Source: Druceiella hillmani (taxonomy: Eukaryota; Arthropoda; Insecta; Lepidoptera; Hepialidae). Taken from it: a stretch of 64,000 bases of DNA. Position 1 is the first letter of the stretch. Each line of letters opens with the position of its first letter. Both the position numbers and the translations under genes were made by a program. The notes under the pieces were generated by a model. It worked only from the letters and a program-made list of their open reading frames with translations. It had not been told where the DNA came from and searched no databases. Below are positions 51,199-63,409 of the stretch, in pieces. The stretch spans positions 682,001-746,000 of the forward strand of contig JAYKKI010000150.1 in assembly GCA_039881145.1 (NCBI GenBank). Reading direction: 5' to 3'.

Positions 51199-54100
51199 TT
51201 GGTTTTCACACTTGATGTTTTGATAATACGAATTTTAAAACACACACAATTCAGAATGCACGGTGTCCTCAACATGCAAGTGGTATACATTTCTTCCGGT
51301 ATAACACGTCCAACTTCACAAACTGACGAAAATCAGCAACTGCCGAGCGCTTCGCGCTGCTTGTTTGTTACTTCCAATTGTTACGTAACGCGTAAACATG
51401 TTTGTGACAGGTTGCGCTCGCAGCGGTTTTACCATTATTTTTAAAAACTAATTGGTTTTCACACTTATTGTTTTGATAATACGAATTTTAAAACACACAA
51501 TTCATAATGCACTAATTGGTTTTCACACTTGATGTTTTGATAATACGAATTTTAAAACACACACAATTTAGAATGCACTAATTGGTTTTCACACTTAACG
51601 ATTGGGAAACACGAATTTTAAAACACACACAATACAGAACGCACGGTGTCCTCAACATGCACATGTTATACTTTTCTCACGGAATAACATGTCCATATTC
51701 ACAAACTGACGAATATCGACAACTGCCGCGCGCTTCGCACTGCTTGTTGGTGACTTCAAATTGCCACGTGACGAGTAATCAACGAATGGAACAATATATT
51801 TGAACACTTATTAGTTTTCACGCTTAACGTTTGGAAAACTCGATTTTTAAAACACACACAATACAGAACGCACGGTGTCCTCAACATGCACGTGGTACAC
51901 TTTTCTTCCGGAATAACACGTCCGTCTTCACAAACTGACGAATATCAACTGACTGCCGCTCGCTCGGCACAGCTCGTTGATTACTTCCAATTGTTACGTA
52001 ACGCGTAAACATGTTTGTGACAGGTTGCGCTCGCAGCGGTTGGACCATTATTTTCAAACACTAATTGGTTTTCACACTTGATGTTTTGATAATACGAATT
52101 TTAAAACACACACAATTCAGAATGCACTAATTGGTTTTCACACTTGAGGTTTTGATAATACGAATTTTAAAACACACACAATTCAGAATGCACGGTGTCC
52201 TCAACATGCAAGTGGTATACATTTCTTCCGGTATAACACGTCCAACTTCACAAACTGACGAAAATCAGCAACTGCCGAGCGCTTCGCGCTGCTTGTTTGT
52301 TACTTCCAATTGTTACGTAACGCGTAAACACGTTTGTGACAGGTTGCGCTCGCAGCGGTTTTACCATTATTTTCAAACACTAATTGGTTTTCACACTTAT
52401 TGTTTTGATAATACGAATTTTAAAACACACAATTCATAATGCACTAATTGGTTTTCACACTTGATGTTTTGATAATACGAATTTTAAAACACACACAATT
52501 TAGAATGCACTAATTGGTTTTCACACTTAACGATTGGGAAACACGAATTTTAAAACACACACAATACAGAACGCACGGTGTCCTCAACATGCACATGTTA
52601 TACTTTTCTCACGGAATAACATGTCCATATTCACAAACTGACGAATATCGACAACTGCCGCGCGCTTCGCACTGCTTGTTGGTGACTTCCAATTGCCACG
52701 TGACGAGTAAACAACGAATGGAAACATATATTTGAACACTTATTAGTTTTCACACTTAACGTTTGGAAAACTCGATTTTTAAAATACACACAATACAGAA
52801 CGCACGGTGTCCTCAACATGCACGTGGTATACTTTTCTTCCGGAATAACACGTCCGTCTTCACAAACTGACGAATATCAACTGACTGCCGCTCGCTCGGC
52901 ACAGCTCGTTGATTACCCCCAATTGTTACGTAACGCGTAAACATGTTTGTGACAGGTTGCGCTCGCAGCGGTTGGATTATTATTTTCAAACACTAATTGG
53001 TTTTCACACTTGATGTTTTGATAATACGAATTTTAAAACACACACAATTCAGAATGCACTAATTGGTTTTCACACTTGAGGTTTTGATAATACGAATTTT
53101 AAAACTCACACAATTCAGAATGCACGGTGTCCTCATCATGCAAGTGGTATACATTTCTTCCGGTATAACACGTCCAACTTCACAAACTGACGAAAATCAG
53201 CAACTGCCGCGAGCTTCGCGCTGCTTGTTTGTTACTTCCAATTGTTACGTAACGCGTAAACATGTTTGTGACAGGTTGCGCTCGCAGCGGTTGGGCCATT
53301 AATTTCAAACACTAATTGGTTTTCACATTTGATGTTTTGATAATACGAATTTTAAAACACACACAATTCAGAATGCACTAATTGGTTTTCACACTTAACG
53401 TTATGAAAACACGAATTTTAAAATACACACAATACAGAACGCACGGTGTTCTCAACATGCACTTGTTATACTTTTTTCACGGAATAACATGTCCATATTC
53501 ACAAACTGACGAATATCGACAACTGCCGCGCGCTTCGCACTGCTTGTTGGTGACTTCCAATTGCCACGTGACGAGTAAACAACGAATGGAACAATATATT
53601 TGAACACTTATTAGTTTTCACACTTAACGTTTGGAAAACTCGATTTTTAAAACACACACAATACAGAACGCACGGTGTCCTCAACATGCACGTGGTACAC
53701 TATTCTTCCGGAATAACACGTCCGTCTTCACAACCTGACGAATATCAACTGACTGCCGCTCGCTCGGCACAGCTCGTTGATTACTTCCAATTGTTACGTA
53801 ACGCGTAAACATGTTTGTGACAGGTTGCGCTCGCAGCGGTTGGACCATTATTTTCAAACACTAATTGGTTTTCACACTTGATGTTTTGATAATACGAATT
53901 TTAAAACACACACAATTCAGAATGCACTAATTGGTTTTCACACTTGAGGTTTTGATAATACGAATTTTAAAACACACACAATTCAGAATGCACGGTGTCC
54001 TCAACATGCAAGTGGTATACATTTCTTCCGGTATAACACGTCCAACTTCACAAACTGACGAAAATCAGCAACTGCCGAGCGCTTCGCGCTGCTTGTTTGT

Positions 54101-54860
54101 TACTTCCAATTGTTACGTAACGCGTAAACATGTTTGTAACAGGTTGCGCTCGTAGCGGTTTTACCATTATTTTCAAACACTAATTGTTTTTCACACTTAT
54201 TGTTTTGAGAATACGAATTTTAAAACACACAATTCATAATGCACTAATTGGTTTTCATACTTGATGTTTTGATAATACGAATTTTAAAACACACACAATT
54301 TAGAATGCACTAATTGGTTTTCACACTTAACGTTTGGGAAACACGAATTTTAAAACACACACAATAGAGAACGCATGGTGTCCTCAACATGCACATGTTA
54401 TACTTTTCTCACGGAATAACATGTCCATATTCACAAACTGACGAATATCGACAACTGCCGCGCGCTTCGCACTGCTTGTTGGTGACTTCCAATTGCCACG
54501 TGACGAGTAAACAACGAATTGAACAATATATTTGAACACTTATTAGTTTTCACACTTAACGTTTGTAAAACTCGATTTTTAAAACACACACAATACAGAA
54601 CGCACGGTGTCCTCAACATGCACGTGGTATACTTTTCTTCCGGAATAACACGTCCGTCTTCACAAACTGACGAATATCAACTGACTGCCGCTCGCTCGGC
54701 ACAGCTCGTTGATTACCCCCAATTGTTACGTAACGCGTAAACATGTTTGTGACAGGTTGCGCTCGCAGCGGTTTTACCATTATTTTCAAACACTAATTGG
54801 TTTTCACACATGATGTTTTGATAATACGAATTTTAAAACACACAATCCATAATGCACTAA
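51199..54860 (+). repeat. Contracted super-repeat, 3662 bp (four HORs)
   Basis: HORs start at 51199 (932), 52131 (932), 53063 (868) and 53931 (930). It lacks the CCACAC and TTAAAAAC-ending units of R1 and R3. The A at 52131 has AAACACGTTTG, which breaks the AAACATGTTT palindrome; the A at 63410 shares it. The C at 53611 has private CACTATTCTTCC and CACAACCTGACG. Confidence 0.94.
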
Positions 54861-56724
54861 TTGGTTTTCACACTTGATGTTTTGATAATACGAATTTTAA
54901 AACACACACAATTCAGAATGCACGGTGTCCTCAACATGCAAGTGGTATACATTTCTTCCGGTATAACACGTCCAACTTCACAAACTGACGAAAATCAGCA
55001 ACTGCCGAGCGCTTCGCGCTGCTTGTTTGTTACTTCCAATTGTTACGTAACGCGTAAACATGTTTGTGACAGGTTGCGCTCGCAGCGGTTTTACCATTAT
55101 TTTTAAAAACTAATTGGTTTTCACACTTATTGTTTTGATAATACGAATTTTAAAACACACAATTCATAATGCACTAATTGGTTTTCACACTTGATGTTTT
55201 GATAATACGAATTTTAAAACACACACAATTTAGAATGCACTAATTGGTTTTCACACTTAACGATTGGGAAACACGAATTTTAAAACACACACAATACAGA
55301 ACGCACGGTGTCCTCAACATGCACATGTTATACTTTTCTCACGGAATAACATGTCCATATTCACAAACTGACGAATATCGACAACTGCCGCGCGCTTCGC
55401 ACTGCTTGTTGGTGACTTCAAATTGCCACGTGACGAGTAATCAACGAATGGAACAATATATTTGAACACTTATTAGTTTTCACGCTTAACGTTTGGAAAA
55501 CTCGATTTTTAAAACACACACAATACAGAACGCACGGTGTCCTCAACATGCACGTGGTACACTTTTCTTCCGGAATAACACGTCCGTCTTCACAAACTGA
55601 CGAATATCAACTGACTGCCGCTCGCTCGGCACAGCTCGTTGATTACTTCCAATTGTTACGTAACGCGTAAACATGTTTGTGACAGGTTGCGCTCGCAGCG
55701 GTTGGACCATTATTTTCAAACACTAATTGGTTTTCACACTTGATGTTTTGATAATACGAATTTTAAAACACACACAATTCAGAATGCACTAATTGGTTTT
55801 CACACTTGAGGTTTTGATAATACGAATTTTAAAACACACACAATTCAGAATGCACGGTGTCCTCAACATGCAAGTGGTATACATTTCTTCCGGTATAACA
55901 CGTCCAACTTCACAAACTGACGAAAATCAGCAACTGCCGAGCGCTTCGCGCTGCTTGTTTGTTACTTCCAATTGTTACGTAACGCGTAAACATGTTTGTA
56001 ACAGGTTGCGCTCGTAGCGGTTTTACCATTATTTTCAAACACTAATTGTTTTTCACACTTATTGTTTTGATAATACGAATTTTAAAACACACAATTCATA
56101 ATGCACTAATTGGTTTTCACACTTGATGTTTTGATAATACGAATTTTAAAACACACACAATTTAGAATGCACTAATTGGTTTTCACACTTAACGTTTGGG
56201 AAACACGAATTTTAAAACACACACAATACAGAACGCACGGTGTCCTCAACATGCACATGTTATACTTTTCTCACGGAATAACATGTCCATATTCACAAAC
56301 TGACGAATATCGACAACTGCCGCGCGCTTCGCACTGCTTGTTGGTGACTTCCAATTGCCACGTGACGAGTAAACAACGAATGGAACAATATATTTGAACA
56401 CTTATTAGTTTTCACACTTAACGTTTTTAAAACTCGATTTTTAAAACACACACAATACAGAACGCACGGTGTCCTCAACATGCACGTGGTATACTTTTCT
56501 TCCGGAATAACACGTCCGTCTTCACAAACTGACGAATATCAACTGACTGCCGCTCGCTCGGCACAGCTCGTTGATTACCCCCAATTGTTACGTAACGCGT
56601 AAACATGTTTGTGACAGGTTGCGCTCGCAGCGGTTGGACCATTATTTTCAAACACTAATTGGTTTTCACACTTGATGTTTTGATAATACGAATTTTAAAA
56701 CACACACAATTCAGAATGCACTAA
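54861..56724 (+). repeat. Two 932-bp HORs (A at 54861, 55793)
   Basis: CTTGATG-type then GTAACAGG-type A. The second differs from earlier GTAACAGG HORs: its s1 has TTTTGATAATACG, and its B-C-s3 are of the first-block type (GCACGGTGTCC, CGTTTTTAAAACTCG), so it is a recombinant joining the two array lineages. Confidence 0.94.
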
Positions 56725-57656
56725 TTGGTTTTCACAATTGAGGTTTTGATAATACGAATTTTAAAACACACACAATTCAGAATGCACGGTGTCTTCAACA
56801 TGCAAGTGGTATACATTTCTTCCGGTATAGCACGTCCAACTTCACAAACTGACGGAAATCAGCAACTGCCGAGCGCTTCGCGCTGCTTGTTTGTTACATC
56901 CAATTGTTACGTAACGCGTAAACATGTTTGTGACAGGTTGCGCTCACAGCGGTTTTACCATTATTTTCAAACACTAATTGGTTTTCACACTTATTGTTTT
57001 GATAATACGAATTTTAAAACACACAATTCATAATGCACTAATTGGTTTTCACACTTGATGTTTTGATAATACGAATTTTAAAACACACACAATTTAGAAT
57101 GCACTAATTGGTTTTAACACTTAACGATTGGGAAACACGAATTTTAAAACACACACAATACAGAACGCACGGTGTCCTCAACATGCACATGTTATACTTT
57201 TCTCATGGAATAACATGTCCATATTCACAAACTGACGAATATCGACAACTGCCGCGCGCTTCGCACTGCTTGTTGGTGACTTCCAATTGCCACGTGACGA
57301 GTAAACAACGAATGGAACAATATATTTGAACACTTATTAGTTTTCACACTTAACGTTTGGAAAACTCGATTTTTAAAACACACACAATACAGAACGCACG
57401 GTGTCCTCAACATGCACGTAGTATACTTTTCTTCCTGAATAACACGTCCGTCTTCACAAACTGACGAATATCAACTGACTGCCGCTCGCTCGGCACAGCT
57501 CGTTGATTACCCCCAATTGTTACGTAACGCGTAAACATGTTTGTGACAGGTTGCGCTCGCAGCGGTTGGAAAATTATTTTCAAACACTAATTGGTTTTCA
57601 CACTTGATGTTTTGATAATACGAATTTTAAAACACACACAATTCAGAATGCACTAA
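56725..57656 (+). repeat. 932-bp HOR with A'-type markers
   Basis: The A has GTCTTCAAC and TTACATCC like the 319-bp units near the left edge, but ends GGTTTTACC and is followed by s1. It may resemble the A parent of those A/C mosaics. Private changes are CACAATTGAGG, GCTCACAGCGG, TTTTAACACTTAAC and TTCCTGAATAAC. Confidence 0.94.
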
Positions 57657-58815
57657 TTGGTTTTCACACTTGAGGTTTTGATAATACGAATTTTAAAACA
57701 CACACAATTCAGAATGCACGGTGTCCTCAACATGCAAGTGGTATACATTTCTTCCGGTATAACACGTCCAACTTCACAAACTGACGAAAATCAGCAACTG
57801 CCGAGCGCTTCGCGCTGCTTGTTTGTTACTTCCAATTGTTACGTAACGCGTAAACATGTTTGTGACAGGTTGCGCTCGCAGCGGTTTTACCATTATTTTC
57901 AAACACTAATTGGTTTTCACACTTATTGTTTTGAGAATACGAATTTTAAAACACACAATTCATAATGCACTAATTGGTTTTCACACTTGATGTTTTGATA
58001 ATACGAATTTTAAAGCACACACAATTTAGAATGCACTAATTGGTTTTCACACTTAACGATTGGGAAACACGAATTTTAAAACACACACAATACAGATCGC
58101 ACGGTGTCCTCAACATGCACATGTTATACTTTTCTCACGGAATAACATGTCCATATTCACAAACTGACGAATATCGACAACTGCCGCGCGCTTCGCACTG
58201 CTTGTTGGTGACTTCCTATTGCCACGTGACGAGTAAACAACGAATGGAACAATATTGTTGAACACTTATTAGTTTTCACACTTAACGTTTAGAAAACACG
58301 AATTTTAAAACACACAATACAGAACGCACGGTGTCCTCAACATGCACGTAATATACTTTTCTCACGGAATAACACGTCCATATTCACAAACTGACGAATA
58401 TCGACAACTGCCGCGCGCTACGCACTGCTTGTTGGTGACTTCCAATTGCCACGTGACGAGTAAACAACGAATGGAACAATATATTTGAACACTTATTAGT
58501 TTTCACACTTAACGTTTGGAAAACTCGATTTTTAAAACACACACAATACAGAACGCACGGTGTCCTCAACATGCACGTGGTATACTTTTCTCACGGAATA
58601 ACACGTCCATATTCACAAACTGACGAATATCAACTGACTGCCGCTCGCTCGGCACAGCTCGTTGATTACCCCCAATTGCGTCGTGACGCGTAAACATGTT
58701 TGTGACAGGTTGCGCTCGCAGCGGTTGGACCATTATTTTCAAACACTAATTGGTTTTCACACTTGATGTTTTGATAATACGAATTTTAAAACACACACAA
58801 TTCAGAATGCACTAA
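57657..58815 (+). repeat. 1159-bp HOR with extra B', copy 1
   Basis: A 57657, s1, s2, B 58040-58268, B' 58269-58495 (227 bp), C 58496-58749, s3 58750-58815. B ends AATATTGTTG. B' has GCGCGCTACGCACTG, shared only with 60360. C is the GCGTCGTGACGC form. Confidence 0.94.
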
Positions 58816-59747
58816 TTGGTTTTCACACTTGAGGTTTTGATAATACGAATTTTAAAACACACACAATTCAGAATGCACGGTGTCCTCAACATGCAAGTGG
58901 TATACATTTCTTCCGGTATAACACGTCCAACTTCACAAACTGACGAAAATCAGCAACTGCCGAGCGCTTCGCGCTGCTTGTTTGTTACTTCCAATTGTTA
59001 CGTAACGCGTAAACATGTTTGTGACAGGTTGCGCTCGCAGCGGTTTTACCATTATTTTCAAACACTAATTGGTTTTCACACTTATTGTTTTGATAATACG
59101 AATTTTAAAACACACAATTCATAATGCACTAATTGGTTTTCACACTTGATGTTTTGATAATACGAATTTTAAAACACACACAATTTAGAATGCACTAATT
59201 GGTTTTCACACTTAACGTTTGGGAAACACGAATTTTAAAACACACACAATACAGAACGCACGGTGTCCTCAACATGCACATGTTATACTTTTCTCACGGA
59301 ATAACATGTCCATATTCACAAACTGACGAATATCGACAACTGCCGCGCGCTTCGCACTGCTTGTTGGTGACTTCCAATTGCCACGTGACGAGTAAACAAC
59401 GAATGGAACAATATATTTGAACACTTATTAGTTTTCACACTTAACGTTTTTAAAACTCGATTTTTAAAACACACACAATACAGAACGCACGGTGTCCTCA
59501 ACATGCACGTGGTATACTTTTCTTCCGGAATAACACGTCCGTCTTCACAAACTGACGAATATCAACTGACTGCCGCTCGCTCGGCACAGCTCGTTGATTA
59601 CCCCCAATTGTTACGTAACGCGTAAACATGTTTGTGACAGGTTGCGCTCGCAGCGGTTGGACCATTATTTTCAAACACTAATTGGTTTTCACACTTGATG
59701 TTTTGATAATACGAATTTTAAAACACACACAATTCAGAATGCACTAA
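58816..59747 (+). repeat. 932-bp HOR between the two 1159-bp HORs
   Basis: Standard six modules with A at 58816, B at 59199 and C at 59428. B and C are of the first-block type (CGTTTTTAAAACTCG). Confidence 0.95.
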
Positions 59748-60906
59748 TTGGTTTTCACACTTGAGGTTTTGATAATACGAATTTTAAAACACACACAATT
59801 CAGAATGCACGGTGTCTTCAACATGCAAGTGGTATACATTTCTTCCGGTATAGCACGTCCAACTTCACAAACTGACGGAAATCAGCAACTGCCGAGCGCT
59901 TCGCGCTGCTTGTTTGTTACATCCAATTGTTACGTAACGCGTAAACATGTTCGTGACAGGTTGCGCTCGCAGCGGTTTTACCATTATTTTCAAACACTAA
60001 TTGGTTTTCACACTTATTGTTTTGATAATACGAATTTTAAAACACACAATTCATAATGCACTAATTGGTTTTCACACTTGATGTTTTGATAATACGAATT
60101 TTAAAACACACACAATTTAGAATGCACTAATTGGTTTTCACACTTAACGATTGGGAAACACGAATTTTAAAACACACACAATACAGAACGCACGGTGTCC
60201 TCAACATGCACATGTTATACTTTTCTCACGGAATAACATGTCCATATTCACAAACTGACGAATATCGACAACTGCCGCGCGCTTCGCACTGCTTGTTGGT
60301 GACTTCCAATTGCCACGTGACGAGTAAACAACGAATGGAACAATATTGTTGAACACTTATTAGTTTTCACACTTAACGTTTAGAAAACACGAATTTTAAA
60401 ACACACAATACAGAACGCACGGTGTCCTCAACATGCACGTAATATACTTTTCTCACGGAATAACACGTCCATATTCACAAACTGACGAATATCGACAACT
60501 GCCGCGCGCTACGCACTGCTTGTTGGTGACTTCCAATTGCCACGTGACGAGTAAACAACGAATGGAACAATATATTTGAACACTTATTAGTTTTCACACT
60601 TAACGTTTGGAAAACTCGATTTTTAAAACACACACAATACAGAACGCACGGTGTCCTCAACATGCACGTGGTATACTTTTCTCACGGAATAACACGTCCA
60701 TATTCACAAACTGACGAATATCAACTGACTGCCGCTCGCTCGGCACAGCTCGTTGATTACCCCCAATTGCGTCGTGACGCGTAAACATGTTTGTGACAGG
60801 TTGCGCTCGCAGCGGTTGGACCATTATTTTCAAACACTAATTGGTTTTCACACTTGATGTTTTGATAATACGAATTTTAAAACACACACAATTCAGAATG
60901 CACTAA
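59748..60906 (+). repeat. 1159-bp HOR with extra B', copy 2
   Basis: A 59748, B 60131-60359, B' 60360-60586, C 60587-60840, s3 60841-60906. The B-B'-C part matches the HOR 2091 bp upstream, but its A carries GTCTTCAAC and TTACATCC like the A at 56725, with private CATGTTCGTGAC. The A and B parts therefore have different nearest relatives. Confidence 0.94.
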
Positions 60907-61609
60907 TTGGTTTTCACACTTGAGGTTTTGATAATACGAATTTTAAAACACACACAATTCAGAATGCACGGTGTCCTCAACATGCAAGTGGTATACATTT
61001 CTTCCGGTATAACACGTCCAACTTCACAAACTGACGAAAATCAGCAACTGCCGAGCGCTTCGCGCTGCTTGTTTGTTACTTCCAATTGTTACGTAACGCG
61101 TAAACATGTTTGTGACAGGTTGCGCTCGCAGCGGTTTTACCATTATTTTCAAACACTAATTGGTTTTCACACTTATTGTTTTGATAATACGAATTTTAAA
61201 ACACACAATTCATAATGCACTAATTAGTTTTCACACTTGATGTTTTGGTAATACGAATTTTAAAACACACACAATTTAGAATGCACTAATTGGTTTTCAC
61301 ACTTAACGTTTGGAAAACTCGATTTTTAAAATACACACAATACAGAACGCACGGTGTCCTCAACATGCACGTGGTATACTTTTCTTCCGGAATAACACGT
61401 CCGTCTTCACAAACTGACGAATATCAACTGACTGCCGCTCGCTCGGCACAGCTCGTTGATTACCCCCAATTGTTACGTAACGCGTAAACATGTTTGTGAC
61501 AGGTTGCGCTCGCAGCGGTTGGATTATTATTTTCAAACACTAATTGGTTTTCACACTTGATGTTTTGATAATACGAATTTTAAAACACACACAATTCAGA
61601 ATGCACTAA
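60907..61609 (+). repeat. 703-bp HOR lacking B
   Basis: A 60907, s1 61160, s2 61224-61289, then a C module at 61290-61543 that starts TTGGTTTTCAC like B and continues as C (GGAAAACTCGATTTTTAAAAT), then s3 61544-61609. The loss of 229 bp is one B exactly. The junction lies within the first 25 bp or so of the head. Confidence 0.94.
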
Positions 61610-62477
61610 TTAGTTTTCACACTTGAGGTTTTGATAATACGAATTTTAAAACTCACACAATTCAGAATGCACGGTGTCCTCATCATGCAAGTGGTATACA
61701 TTTCTTCCGGTATAACACGTCCAACTTCACAAACTGACGAAAATCAGCAACTGCCGCGATCTTCGCGCTGCTTGTTTGTTACTTCCAATTGTTACGTAAC
61801 GCGTAAACATGTTTGTGACAGGTTGCGCTCGCAGCGGTTGGGCCATTAATTTCAAACACTAATTGGTTTTCACATTTGATGTTTTGATAATACGAATTTG
61901 AAAACACACACAATTCAGAATGCACTAATTGGTTTTCTCACTTAACGTTATGAAAACACGAATTTTAAAATACACACAATACAGAACGCACGGTGTTCTC
62001 AACATGCACTTGTTATACTTTTTTCACGGAATAACATGTCCATATTCACAAACTGACGAATATCGACAACTGCCGCGCGCTTCGAACTGCTTGTTGGTGA
62101 CTTCCAATTGCCACGTGACGAGTAAACAACGAATGGAACAATATATTTGAACACTTATTAGTTTTCACACTTAACGTTTGGAAAACTCGATTTTTAAAAC
62201 ACACACAATACAGAACGCACGGTGTCCTCAACATGCACGTGGTACACTTTTCTTCCGGAATAACACGTCCGTCTTCACAAACTGACGAATATCAACTGAC
62301 TGCCGCTCGCTCGGCACAGCTCGTTGATTACTTCCAATTGTTACGTAACGCGTAAACATGTTTGTGACAGGTTGCGCTCGCAGCGGTTGGACCATTATTT
62401 TCAAACACTAATTGGTTTTCACACTTGATGTTTTGATAATACGAATTTTAAAACACACACAATTCAGAATGCACTAA
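61610..62477 (+). repeat. 868-bp HOR, most diverged copy
   Basis: Same s1-lacking structure as 36487-37354. It has private changes: TTAGTTTTCACACTTGAGG at the start of A, CCGCGATCTTCGCG, GAATTTGAAAACAC in the short module, TTTTCTCACTTAACG in B and CTTCGAACTGC. Confidence 0.94.
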
Positions 62478-63409
62478 TTGGTTTTCACACTTGAGGTTTT
62501 GATAATACGAATTTTAAAACACACACAATTCAGAATGCACGGTGTCCTCAACATGCAAGTGGTATACATTTCTTCCGGTATAACACGTCCAACTTCACAA
62601 ACTGACGAAAATCAGCAACTGCCGAGCGCTTCGCGCTGCTTGTTTGTTACTTCCAATTGTTACGTAACGCGTAAACATGTTTGTAACAGGTTGCGCTCGT
62701 AGCGGTTTTACCATTATTTTCAAACACTAATTGTTTTTCACACTTATTGTTTTGATAATACGAATTTTAAAACACACAATTCATAATGCACTAATTGGTT
62801 TTCACACTTGATGTTTTGATAATACGAATTTTAAAACACACACAATTTAGAATGCACTAATTGGTTTTCACACTTAACGTTTGGGAAACACGAATTTTAA
62901 AACACACACAATACAGAACGCACGGTGTCCTCAACATGCACATGTTATACTTTTCTCACGGAATAACATGTCCATATTCACAAACTGACGAATATCGACA
63001 ACTGCCGCGCGCTTCGCACTGCTTGTTGGTTACTTCCAATTGCCACGTGACGAGTAAACAACGAATGGAACAATATATTTGAACACTTATTAGTTTTCAC
63101 ACTTAACGTTTGGAAAACTCGATTTTTAAAACACACACAATACAGAACGCACGGTGTCCTCAACATGCACGTGGTATACTTTTCTCACGGAATAACACGT
63201 CCATATTCACAAACTGACGAATATCAACTGACTGCCGCTCGCTCGGCACAGCTCGTTGATTACCCCCAATTGCGTCGTGACGCGTAAACATGTTTGTGAC
63301 AGGTTGCGCTCGCAGCGGTTGGACCATTATTTTCAAACACTAATTGGTTTTCACACTTGATGTTTTGATAATACGAATTTTAAAACACACACAATTCAGA
63401 ATGCACTAA
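62478..63409 (+). repeat. 932-bp HOR, GTAACAGG-type A
   Basis: A 62478 has TTTGTAACAGG and GCTCGTAGCGG. B at 62861 has the private change GGTTACTTCC. C (63090-63343) is the GCGTCGTGACGC form with TCTCACGGAATAACACG. Confidence 0.95.
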
